DNA from: JAVEDQ01 sp035468175
GTDB taxonomy: Bacteria; Actinomycetota; Actinomycetes; Frankiales; Frankiaceae
Length of the DNA: 35,297 bases
Direction: 5' to 3'
Assembly: GCA_035468175.1 (NCBI GenBank)
Contig: DATITC010000180.1
Span: forward strand, 1 to 35,297
Under the pieces are notes generated by a model. The model was not told where the DNA came from. It saw only the letters and a list, made by a program, of their open reading frames with translations, and ran no database searches. Positions within the stretch are counted from its first letter, which is position 1; each line of letters starts with the position of its first letter. Positions 1 through 7,480 of this stretch are shown here, piece after piece. A program made the translations under genes and the position numbers.

Positions 1-2454
1 CCCTGGCAGCTGAAGGCCCTGCTGTTGGTGGTGTACGCCGCAGCAGCTGTCGCACTGGCCGGGTCGGTGCCGGGTCTCCGGCTCACCCCGATGCCGTTGC
101 ACGTGGCCGCAACCGTTCTCGCGCTCCTCGCGATCGACCGCTTCGGCTTCGCTGTCGCCCTGGGGCGATCCAAGATCCTCGTGGACTGGGTGGAAGCCGC
201 GATAGTCCTCGGCCTGGTCCTGCTTCCGTGGCAGTGGTTGGTCGTCGTCACCGCTGCCACCCTCTCGATCGTCGAGTTCGTGCGGCGGGCCAAGCTCATG
301 CAGGGCAGCTTCAACGTGGCCGCAACGACGGCCTGCGCGGCCCTCGCCGGCGTCATCGTCCACGCGTTCGGGACCTCGCTGACCGAGCCCGCCACCTGGC
401 TCGGCCTCCTGACCGCCGCGTTGGTGTTCTCGCTGGTCTCTGCTGTCACGCTGCAAGGAGCGATCGCCTTCTCCACCGAGCAGAGCCTCCGGGTCGTGAT
501 GCGATGTCAGCTGCCTCCGCTGCTGGTCGCGGGAGTTCTCAGCTCGGGTCTGTCGGTCCTGATCCTCGCCGCCTGGCAGTGGAGCCGTCCTTCGTTGCTC
601 CTGGCGCCGCCGCTGATCGGCGCCGCCTTCTACATGCACCGCCACTTCGCCCAGAGCTCGACGCAGACAGACGCCCTCCGGCGACTCGAGGTCGCGAGCC
701 GTGCCTTCGACGGGTTGGACGAATCGCGGATCCTGGTCGAGATCTTGAACCGCGCCCGCATCCTGTTCTGCGTCGGCCGCGCCGAGCTGGTCCTCCTCCC
801 CCAGCACGACGACGATGCCGTCCCCTCCCACCGGCCGGCGCTGCTCGCTATCCTCGAGGGCGACCAGCACCGCCTCCGGCGGTTGCCCAGTGACGCGTCC
901 GCGGCCAGGGCGACATGTGCGGACGCGTCGGTCCGACAGGTCGACGACGTGTTGCTCGCGCCGCTGCGGACCTCCGGTGGCCCGATCGGCTTCCTTCGGC
1001 TCTTCGCCTTCGCGACCGCGTTCAGTGAGCAGGAACGTCAGGTCCTCGCCACGTTCGCTGCCACCGTCGCGAGCACGCTGCTGAACGTCCGGGCCTACCA
1101 GGACAAGGTCTACGAGGCGCAGCACGATCCCCTGACCGGCATCGCGAACCGGGCGCTGCTCGAGGACTCGGTAGCCGAAGCGCTGACGCAGAGCGACGCC
1201 GACGGGGTCGGGTGCGCACTACTGCTGCTCGACCTCGACAACTTCAAGAACATCAACGACACCCTCGGGCACGTGGCTGGCGACAAGCTGCTGGTCGAGG
1301 TCGCGCACAGGCTCGTCGCGAGCGTCCGTCCCGGCGACCTCGTCGCGCGGCTCGGTGGCGACGAATTCGCCATCCTCCTCCGGGACCTCGTGGAACCGAT
1401 CGAAGCCGACCAGCTCGCCACCAGCATGCTCGAGCGGCTCCGCGTCCCGCTCATGCTCGAGGGGCTGCGCATCTCCATCGAGGGCAGCATCGGCGCGGCC
1501 GTCTACCCGGGCGACGCGGAGGGCGTCGAGGGCCTGCTCCGCTGCGCGGATGTGGCGATGTATCGCGCGAAGCGGCGCGGCCACTCCGTCGTCCGCTACG
1601 ACGCCGCCGGCGACCTCCAGGACCAGGCCCGGCTCGCCGTGCTGGGCGAGCTCCAAGCCGCACTCGACGAGGACCAGCTCGTCCTCTACTACCAGCCGAA
1701 GATCAACCTGCGCACGGGGCTGGTCACCGGGGCCGAGGCACTGGTCCGCTGGCAGCACCCGGTTCGCGGCCTCCTCAGCCCGGCCGTATTCGTCCCGGTG
1801 GTCGAGCACAGCGGCCTGATCGGCGCATTCACGATGCATCTCCTCGACCGGGCGATCGCCGACTGCGTGGACTGGCAGGACGGCGGGCTGCCGAACTGCA
1901 GCGTCGCCGTCAACGTCTCTGCCCGCAACCTGCTCCACCACGAGCTGCCCGACGAGTTGGCCGGGCTGCTCGCCCGCCACGGCCTGGACCCGCGCTTCCT
2001 GATGCTCGAGGTCACCGAGACCGCGATGATGACCGAGGCCGAGGTCTGCGAAGAGGTGTTGCGCGGTCTGCGCTCCATCGGCGTCCGCATCTCGGTTGAC
2101 GACTTCGGGACCGGCTACTCGTCGTTGACCTTCCTGCAGCGGGTGGCGGTGCACGAGGTGAAGCTCGACCAGGCCTTCGTCTCCCACATCACGTCCTCGC
2201 CGAGCGCGGCGACGATCGTCCGGGCCACCACCGACCTGGCGCACGGGCTCGGCCTCTCGGTCGTCGCCGAGGGCGTCGAGACCGAGGAGCAGCTGCAGCA
2301 GCTGCAGGCGATCGGCTGCGACGTCGCCCAGGGCTATCTCCTCGGGCACCCGGTCCCGGTTGACGTCTTCCGGGGCGACTCGATGAAACGGCAGATCCCG
2401 CTGCAGCGCGCGACCGACACCGTCGTCCCGCTGGTGCCGCGCCGCGCCAGCTGA
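1..2454 (+). CDS. Membrane GAF-GGDEF-EAL cyclic-di-GMP protein (5' partial)
   Basis: This is a composite cyclic-di-GMP synthesis/degradation protein. The frame is open to base 1 with no stop, so the true start probably lies upstream; the first in-window start codon is TTG at 25. Numbering from 25, residues 1-215 hold about six hydrophobic segments, and about 220-355 looks like a GAF-type sensor region. The GGDEF motif is at 444-448, preceded by an RPGD inhibitory (I-site) motif at the canonical five-residue spacing. The EAL motif is at 571-573 (AEALVRW). The later EAL residues NVS, EVTE, DDFGTGYSS, KLD and AEGVE are all present, so both catalytic domains look intact on paper. The protein ends at 2454 and 150 bp follow before the desaturase. 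Which activity dominates cannot be read from sequence. The domain calls are secure; the sensor ligand is unknown. Confidence 0.9.
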   Translation, partial: PWQLKALLLVVYAAAAVALAGSVPGLRLTPMPLHVAATVLALLAIDRFGFAVALGRSKILVDWVEAAIVLGLVLLPWQWLVVVTAATLSIVEFVRRAKLMQGSFNVAATTACAALAGVIVHAFGTSLTEPATWLGLLTAALVFSLVSAVTLQGAIAFSTEQSLRVVMRCQLPPLLVAGVLSSGLSVLILAAWQWSRPSLLLAPPLIGAAFYMHRHFAQSSTQTDALRRLEVASRAFDGLDESRILVEILNRARILFCVGRAELVLLPQHDDDAVPSHRPALLAILEGDQHRLRRLPSDASAARATCADASVRQVDDVLLAPLRTSGGPIGFLRLFAFATAFSEQERQVLATFAATVASTLLNVRAYQDKVYEAQHDPLTGIANRALLEDSVAEALTQSDADGVGCALLLLDLDNFKNINDTLGHVAGDKLLVEVAHRLVASVRPGDLVARLGGDEFAILLRDLVEPIEADQLATSMLERLRVPLMLEGLRISIEGSIGAAVYPGDAEGVEGLLRCADVAMYRAKRRGHSVVRYDAAGDLQDQARLAVLGELQAALDEDQLVLYYQPKINLRTGLVTGAEALVRWQHPVRGLLSPAVFVPVVEHSGLIGAFTMHLLDRAIADCVDWQDGGLPNCSVAVNVSARNLLHHELPDELAGLLARHGLDPRFLMLEVTETAMMTEAEVCEEVLRGLRSIGVRISVDDFGTGYSSLTFLQRVAVHEVKLDQAFVSHITSSPSAATIVRATTDLAHGLGLSVVAEGVETEEQLQQLQAIGCDVAQGYLLGHPVPVDVFRGDSMKRQIPLQRATDTVVPLVPRRAS

Positions 2455-2604
2455 ATTCGTCCCGTCCGGACATCACAAACGGGTTTCGTATGCACTTGTG
2501 CCGTCGAGCGGACGCCGGCGTCACCCTCGCGGGACAAACGGCGCGGCATCGCCTTGTTCCCGTCCGGCTAGCCCCGGCTGACCTCCGGCGACGAGGGTGG
2601 TGCC

Positions 2605-3555
2605 ATGACGACGACCGCCCCCCGGGCCGACTCCGAACCGCGGACCACGCTCGACCTCCTGCGCGAGCTGGAGCCGACCGCCGAGCGGAACCTCGACCGG
2701 CACCTGTCCATGGCCAAGGAGTGGATGCCGCACGACTACGTGCCGTGGAGCTCGGGCCGGGACTTCGACACCGAGCCGTGGGAGCCCGGCCAGTCGACGC
2801 TCTCCCCGATCGCGCAGGTCGCTCTCGAGGTCAACCTGCTCACCGAGGACAACCTCCCGAGCTACCACTACGAGATCGCCACTGCCTTCGGTCGCGACGG
2901 CGCCTGGGGTAGCTGGGTGCACCGCTGGACCGCCGAGGAAGGCCGGCACGCGCTGGTCATCCGCGACTTCCTGCTCACCACCCGCGGTGTCGACCCGGAC
3001 GAGCTCGAGCGCGGGCGGATGCAGCAGGTCCAGACGGGTTACGACAGCAGCCACAAGTCGCAGCTCGAGGTGATGGCCTACGTTTCGTTCCAGGAGCTGG
3101 CCACCCGCATCTCGCACCGCAACACCGGACGCATCAGCGAGGACCCGGTGGCCGACAAGCTGCTGGCCCGTGTCGCCGCCGACGAGAACCTCCACATGAT
3201 CTTCTACCGGGACCTGGTGACCGACGCCCTGCAGGTCGCGCCGTCCGCGACGGTGCAGGCTATCGCCACCGAGGTGATGCGCTTCGAGATGCCTGGCACC
3301 GGCATCCGCGGGTTCCTGTCGAAGGCGAAGCAGATCGCGAAGGCCGGCATCTACGACCTGCGCATCCACCACGACGAGGTCGTCTGGCCGCTGCTGCGCA
3401 AGTGGAACTTCTTCGAGCTCGATGGACTCTCCCCCGAGGCGGAGCAGGCCCGCGACGACTGCCGGAACTACCTCACCGCTCTCGACGGGCTCGCGGCGCG
3501 GTACGACGCGAAGCGCGAGGAGTCGAAGGCCCGCGAAGCCGCGCAGGCGAGCTGA
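2605..3555 (+). CDS. Acyl-[acyl-carrier-protein] desaturase (DesA-like)
   Basis: This is a soluble di-iron fatty-acid desaturase of the ferritin-like acyl-ACP desaturase family, 316 aa. The family inserts a cis double bond into ACP-bound acyl chains, using reduced ferredoxin and oxygen. The iron ligands can be seen: Glu at about residue 81 (TEDN), an EEGRH motif at 111-115 and a DENLH motif at 193-197, the usual two E-x-x-H pairs. There is no membrane segment, which separates it from membrane desaturases. The ATG at 2605 follows a purine-rich GAGGGTGG. The mycobacterial relatives DesA1/DesA2 are about the same length. Neighbours are two cyclic-di-GMP genes with no evident functional link. The downstream gene is convergent, with a large stem-loop between them. 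The substrate chain length and double-bond position are not inferable. Confidence 0.93.
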   Translation: MTTTAPRADSEPRTTLDLLRELEPTAERNLDRHLSMAKEWMPHDYVPWSSGRDFDTEPWEPGQSTLSPIAQVALEVNLLTEDNLPSYHYEIATAFGRDGAWGSWVHRWTAEEGRHALVIRDFLLTTRGVDPDELERGRMQQVQTGYDSSHKSQLEVMAYVSFQELATRISHRNTGRISEDPVADKLLARVAADENLHMIFYRDLVTDALQVAPSATVQAIATEVMRFEMPGTGIRGFLSKAKQIAKAGIYDLRIHHDEVVWPLLRKWNFFELDGLSPEAEQARDDCRNYLTALDGLAARYDAKREESKAREAAQAS

Positions 3556-3561
3556 GCGGCA

Positions 3562-3644
3562 CCACCCAGTCCGCGATCAGTGCGGATCTTCGCGCGCTGA
3601 CCTGCGGGTCCGCGGCGAAGATCCGTACTGATCACGTTGGGTGG
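3562..3644. terminator. Long interrupted stem-loop between convergent genes
   Basis: CCACCCA (3562-3568), GATCAGT (3575-3581) and CGGATCTTCGC (3583-3593) pair respectively with TGGGTGG (3638-3644), ACTGATC (3627-3633) and GCGAAGATCCG (3615-3625). A smaller GACC/GGTC hairpin sits in the loop at 3599-3610. The element starts 6 bp after the desaturase stop and covers the stop codon of the opposing GGDEF-EAL gene. A bidirectional terminator is the simplest reading. There is no T-tract, as is common for actinobacterial terminators. The size and interrupted pairing also fit a small palindromic mobile repeat. Confidence 0.6.
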
Positions 3645-6427
3645 GCTGCAGGCGGGAGGGCTGCCGGCGGGAGAGCTGCGGCGGATGGGAGGGCAGCCGC
3701 CGGGGCATCATCGGCCCGCGCGAGCATCGGCTCGATCTCGTCCGGCGGCCGGGGCTCGCTGAACAGATAGCCCTGCGCCAGGTCGCAGCCCAGGGCACGC
3801 AGGCTGGCCAGCTGCTCCGGGGTTTCGACACCCTCCGCCACCGTCAGCATCGCGAGGCTGCCGCCGAGCTGGATGATGGTGCGGGTCAGCTCTCGCTCGT
3901 TCGATGACTCCTGCTGGAGCTGCGCGATGAACGACCGGTCCACCTTCAGCACGTCGACCGGGAAGCGGGACAGGTAGGACAGCGACGAGTAGCCGGTCCC
4001 GAAGTCGTCGATCGCCAGCCGGATGCCCAGACGCTTCAGCTCGTGCAGCCGAGCCAGCGTCTGGTCGGTGCGTTCGAGCAGCACCGATTCGGTCATCTCG
4101 AGCAGCAGGTTCTCGGCCGGCAGACCGGACAGGGTGAGCGCGCTGCGCACCGTGTCGACCATCCCGGACGACAGGAGCTGCAGGCCGGAGACGTTGACCG
4201 CGAGGGTGAAGTCGGCGCGCACGCCGTTGCGCAACCAGACCGCCGCCTGGACGCAGGCGTGGTGCAGCACCCAGGCGCCGAGGTCGATGATCAGACCGGT
4301 GTCCTCGGCGACCGGGATGAACTCGTTCGGGAGAACCTTTCCGAGCACGCGGGAGTCCCAGCGGACCAGGGCCTCGACCCCGGTGAAGATGCCGGTCGCC
4401 ACGGACGCCGTCGGCTGGTAAACGAGGCTGAGTTCGTCGTCGGTAAGGGCGTTGCGGAGCTGCTTCTCGATCTCGACACGGCGCAGCAGGGCAGTGTGCA
4501 GCTCCGGGCGGTACCACTCGCACGCACCCCCGCCGGCGCTCTTCGCCCGGTACATCGCGATGTCGCCGTTGCGAAGCATGACGTCGGCGGAGTCCGGGGC
4601 GTCGAGGTCGGCGAGTTCCGCGTCGTCGATCTCGGCGATGGTGATACCGATCGACGCCCGGACCCGTACGTCGACCTCGCGGACGTGCACCGGCTGGGCG
4701 ATCACCTCGACCAACCGGTCGGCAACGAACTGCGCCTCGTCCGGGGTGGTCAGGTGCTCGAGCAGGACGGCGAACTCGTCGCCGCCGAGGCGGGCCACGG
4801 AGTCGCCGGGCCGGACGAGCTCGGTCAGCCGCCGTGCGATGACGACGAGCAACTCGTCGCCGTAGGCGTGCCCGAGCGTGTCGTTGACCTCCTTGAACCG
4901 GTCGAGGTCGATGAACAGCACCCCGATGGCCAGGCCGACGCGGTCGCGCTGGTTGAGCGCATGGATCAGCCGGTCCCGGAACAGCGCGCGGTTCGCCAAC
5001 CCGGACAGCTCGTCGTGGAAGGCGCGGTGGTTCAGCTCGGACTCCAGTTGCATCCGCTCGCTGATGTCGCGGGTGTTGATGACGAGCCCCTGCACGGCGT
5101 CCTCGTGCAGCAGCGACATCACGGTCGATTCGGTGGCGCAGTCGCTCCCGTCGGCGTGCCGGACACCACCGGAGAAGGTGAGCGGCTCGCCGGGCGCCAG
5201 CGCGGCGGCGGCGAGGCACTGACGCAACCGGTGCCGGTCCGGCTCGAGAAACACGTCGGCGATATCGGTCTCGAGGAGGTCCTGGGCGTCGTAGCCGAAC
5301 ACACTCTGGACCGACGGCGTCTGGTAGCGCACGGTGCCGTCCGCGCGGACCACCGTGACGATGTCGGTGGAGTTCTGGACCAGCGCCTTCCACCACTGCT
5401 CCCAGCCGGAGAGCGCCTCGGTGCGGTCCAGCACCCTGGCTTCCAGCGAGCTGGTGAGCTGGTCGTTCTCCCGCTGCGTCAGCACGTGCCGGACGACCAC
5501 GAGCAGGAGCATCAGCAGCAGGTCGAGCACGACGATGCGACCGAGCGCTCCGTGCGTCGACCGCCAGACACCGAGGATGCCGACCATGGCGAGTAGCGGC
5601 ACGTACGGCGCCGAGGTGCTCATCCAGGCGCGATGGCGGAGGTTCTCGCCGCTCGGCTCCGACGGCGCACCGCTCGGCTGCAGCGCCGCGACGGCGAGCA
5701 GCGCCCATCCGCCGCACCAGCCGAGGCCGATGAGCTGACCGGACTGGTAGGTGTCCCTCAGGGTGAGCAGCGCGAAGCCGGTGTCCCCGACGCTGAAACT
5801 CAGCAGCCCGAGGCAGACCAGCAGCAACGTCCGCAGCGGTACCTGTGCCTGGTGCGGCGCCCGAGCCAGGCTGACCACGGCGAGGCTGCCGCAGACGATG
5901 TCACCGAGCGGGTAGGCCAGTGCGAAGACCTGGACAAGTCCGTCCTTGCCGTTGTTGATCAACGGCCCGAGGACGAGGACCCAGCTGATGGCGAGCAGCG
6001 CCGCGGCGATCAGGGCGCCATCCAGCAGAAGCCGGACTCGGGCCGGCCAGCGCACCGGGGTTCCGGGAAGGGTCAGCAGACCGGCGGCCAGCAGCGGAAC
6101 CGCGCCCAGATAGCCGACATCGGCCCAGGACGGGATAGGCGCCTGTCGGCCCAGCGTCTCGTAGGCGGTCCAGGCGCACGCGCCAAGACCCCAGGACAGG
6201 GCCCCCGAGCCGAGTAGCAGCCAGGAGCGGCGCTGCGGTCCGCCCCGACGGCTCCGCATGTAGCAGGCGGAGGCTCCGACGGCGGCGGCGACGATCAGCC
6301 CGACGTTGCTCGCGACGGCAGCGGTGCCCTTGGAGCCCGGCGAGAACAGCAGCAGAGCGGTCCACACGAAGACAGCAGTTGCGATGGCCGACACCAGAAG
6401 CGTCGGCCGGCAAGCCGCCGACTTCAT
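3632..6427 (-). CDS. Membrane PAS-GGDEF-EAL cyclic-di-GMP protein
   Basis: A 931-aa composite cyclic-di-GMP enzyme. The first ~325 residues form a membrane domain with about eight to ten hydrophobic helices, followed by a short coiled linker and a PAS domain at about 345-460 (NSTDIVTVVRADGTVRYQ). GGDEF is at 548-552 (RLGGDEFAVLL) with an RPGD I-site just before it. EAL is at 685-687 (VEALVRW), with NVS, EMTES, DDFGTGYSS, KVD and AEGVE all retained. The last ~25 residues are an Ala/Pro-rich tail of repeated PAAALP-like units. The ATG at 6427 is the first in-frame ATG and leads directly into a hydrophobic segment. The gene points toward the desaturase and shares a stem-loop at its stop codon. 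It resembles the genes at 1-2454 and 15838-18417 only in the GGDEF-EAL half; the sensor halves differ, which implies different inputs. Confidence 0.93.
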   Translation of the reverse strand: MKSAACRPTLLVSAIATAVFVWTALLLFSPGSKGTAAVASNVGLIVAAAVGASACYMRSRRGGPQRRSWLLLGSGALSWGLGACAWTAYETLGRQAPIPSWADVGYLGAVPLLAAGLLTLPGTPVRWPARVRLLLDGALIAAALLAISWVLVLGPLINNGKDGLVQVFALAYPLGDIVCGSLAVVSLARAPHQAQVPLRTLLLVCLGLLSFSVGDTGFALLTLRDTYQSGQLIGLGWCGGWALLAVAALQPSGAPSEPSGENLRHRAWMSTSAPYVPLLAMVGILGVWRSTHGALGRIVVLDLLLMLLLVVVRHVLTQRENDQLTSSLEARVLDRTEALSGWEQWWKALVQNSTDIVTVVRADGTVRYQTPSVQSVFGYDAQDLLETDIADVFLEPDRHRLRQCLAAAALAPGEPLTFSGGVRHADGSDCATESTVMSLLHEDAVQGLVINTRDISERMQLESELNHRAFHDELSGLANRALFRDRLIHALNQRDRVGLAIGVLFIDLDRFKEVNDTLGHAYGDELLVVIARRLTELVRPGDSVARLGGDEFAVLLEHLTTPDEAQFVADRLVEVIAQPVHVREVDVRVRASIGITIAEIDDAELADLDAPDSADVMLRNGDIAMYRAKSAGGGACEWYRPELHTALLRRVEIEKQLRNALTDDELSLVYQPTASVATGIFTGVEALVRWDSRVLGKVLPNEFIPVAEDTGLIIDLGAWVLHHACVQAAVWLRNGVRADFTLAVNVSGLQLLSSGMVDTVRSALTLSGLPAENLLLEMTESVLLERTDQTLARLHELKRLGIRLAIDDFGTGYSSLSYLSRFPVDVLKVDRSFIAQLQQESSNERELTRTIIQLGGSLAMLTVAEGVETPEQLASLRALGCDLAQGYLFSEPRPPDEIEPMLARADDAPAAALPSAAALPPAALPPAAHPT

Positions 6428-6492
6428 ACCCTGGTTCTCGTCACCGCCTACCCGTGGCCGACTGAGCCGAACGGATGAACTCGTCCGTGCCG

Positions 6493-7044
6493 TCAGGCGT
6501 TCTCGAGCTCGGAGAAGTCGAACGTCTCGTTCAGCTCAGTGGCCGCCGCGTCGAAGATGGATCGGCCGCTGCGATCGGCGAGCCGCAGCAGCTGACCTGA
6601 GTGCGGCGCGTAGGTGAAGGCGCCCGAGAAGGTGCCGGGGTCCGGCTTGAGCAGCACGCTCCGCAGCCCCGCCCCCTTGTTGTAGGCGCGGACGGTGCGG
6701 TCCGGCAGGCGGAGCGAGAAGCTGCCCTCGGCCGAACCCTCGAGCCGGGTCAGCTTGGTGTGCGCGCTCCCGGCGACGACGGTCGCCTCGTCCAGGTCGT
6801 GCTGGAAGGACCGCATGCGACGACGGCAGTGGAGGTAGGTGACGAAGCCGCTGAGCATCATCGGGACCGCGAGCACCACGATGCTCGGCACGGACGCATG
6901 GATGAGCCGGAGACCCACGATCATCCCGGTGGTCAGCACGGCGGCCGTGAGGAGAGCTGCGTCACCGGACTCACCGGCCTGGTCCAGCTTCGACGTGAGG
7001 ACGAAGCGGTACTCCGGGAGCAACGGTTCCGTTCGCAACTGCAC
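6493..7044 (-). CDS. Small membrane protein of unknown function
   Basis: 183 aa. I do not recognise the family. The GTG start is supported by a GCAGGAGG ribosome site 6 nt upstream. Residues ~29-47 and ~52-70 are two hydrophobic helices with a short turn, followed by a basic stretch (HCRRRMRS). The remaining ~110 residues are soluble, with alternating hydrophobic/polar residues suggesting beta structure, and end in an acidic tail (NETFDFSELENA). By the positive-inside rule the large C-terminal domain is probably cytoplasmic. It lies 65 bp upstream of the start of the membrane PAS-GGDEF-EAL gene on the same strand and could be cotranscribed with it. No function is claimed. Confidence 0.7.
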   Translation of the reverse strand: MQLRTEPLLPEYRFVLTSKLDQAGESGDAALLTAAVLTTGMIVGLRLIHASVPSIVVLAVPMMLSGFVTYLHCRRRMRSFQHDLDEATVVAGSAHTKLTRLEGSAEGSFSLRLPDRTVRAYNKGAGLRSVLLKPDPGTFSGAFTYAPHSGQLLRLADRSGRSIFDAAATELNETFDFSELENA

Positions 7045-7106
7045 GTGGTGCCTCCTGCGCCGTCGGTTCAGGACCCTGCGTCAAACTAGCGAGATCGCAG
7101 GCTGAG

Positions 7107-7137
7107 CGGACGGGCAATCCGGACAATTGCGCGTCCG
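7107..7137. repeat. Inverted repeat, possible terminator
   Basis: CGGACG (7107-7112) and GCAAT (7114-7118) pair with ATTGC (7126-7130) and CGTCCG (7132-7137), leaving one G-G mismatch and a 7-nt loop. It lies 40 bp beyond the stop of the zinc-motif gene at 7178 and 62 bp before the start of the membrane gene, in the same orientation. A terminator for the former or a regulatory site for the latter both fit. No T-run is present. Confidence 0.45.
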
Positions 7138-7177
7138 TTGTGCCCCGTTGGTGCCCCCATGCTGGTGGACCAACCAG

Positions 7178-7399
7178 TCAGGCGACGGAGGCGACACGCG
7201 CCCCGGGCGAGGGCTCGGACTCCCGCTGCAGCGGGGCGGCGCCGGGGAGGCCGGACAGCTCCCCGACCGCAGGGCGGCCCGAACCGGGGCAGGGATCGCT
7301 CGCCACGGCGTGCTTGCGTAGCACCTTGATCTCACCCGACCAGCACAGCGACAGCTGGCTCCGACAGACGGGGCAGATTCCGCGAGGCCTTCTGGACAC
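7178..7399 (-). CDS. Small putative zinc-binding protein
   Basis: 73 aa, GTG start at 7399 with AGGA close upstream. Residues 9-12 are CPVC and a later segment reads LRKHAVASDPCPGSGRP. The pattern CxxC ... RxH ... CPGSG resembles short zinc-ribbon-like proteins I recall from actinobacterial genomes and their phages, in which Cys, Cys, His and Cys would bind one metal. That resemblance is from memory. The last ~25 residues are low in information. The gene stands alone between ppc and the 6493-7044 membrane gene, with an inverted repeat 40 bp downstream. The alternative is that it is a chance open frame in GC-rich DNA; the clustered Cys/His spacing argues against this but does not exclude it. 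Confidence 0.5.
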   Translation of the reverse strand: MSRRPRGICPVCRSQLSLCWSGEIKVLRKHAVASDPCPGSGRPAVGELSGLPGAAPLQRESEPSPGARVASVA

Positions 7400-7480
7400 G
7401 TTCCTAGTTCATCCGCCGCGGGTTACCGGCGTGCAATGTTCCGTCGAGCAACGCGTAACAGGCTTCCTCAAACCGGTGCG

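Noticed and set aside
2455..2604. Search for a terminator or promoter between the first GGDEF-EAL gene and the desaturase
   Set aside because: No stem-loop or convincing promoter boxes were found in these 150 bp; only the desaturase ribosome site can be supported.
7081..7335. 84-codon minus-strand frame overlapping the zinc-motif gene
   Set aside because: Ser/Pro/Arg-rich without motif, and it competes with a frame holding ordered Cys/His residues.
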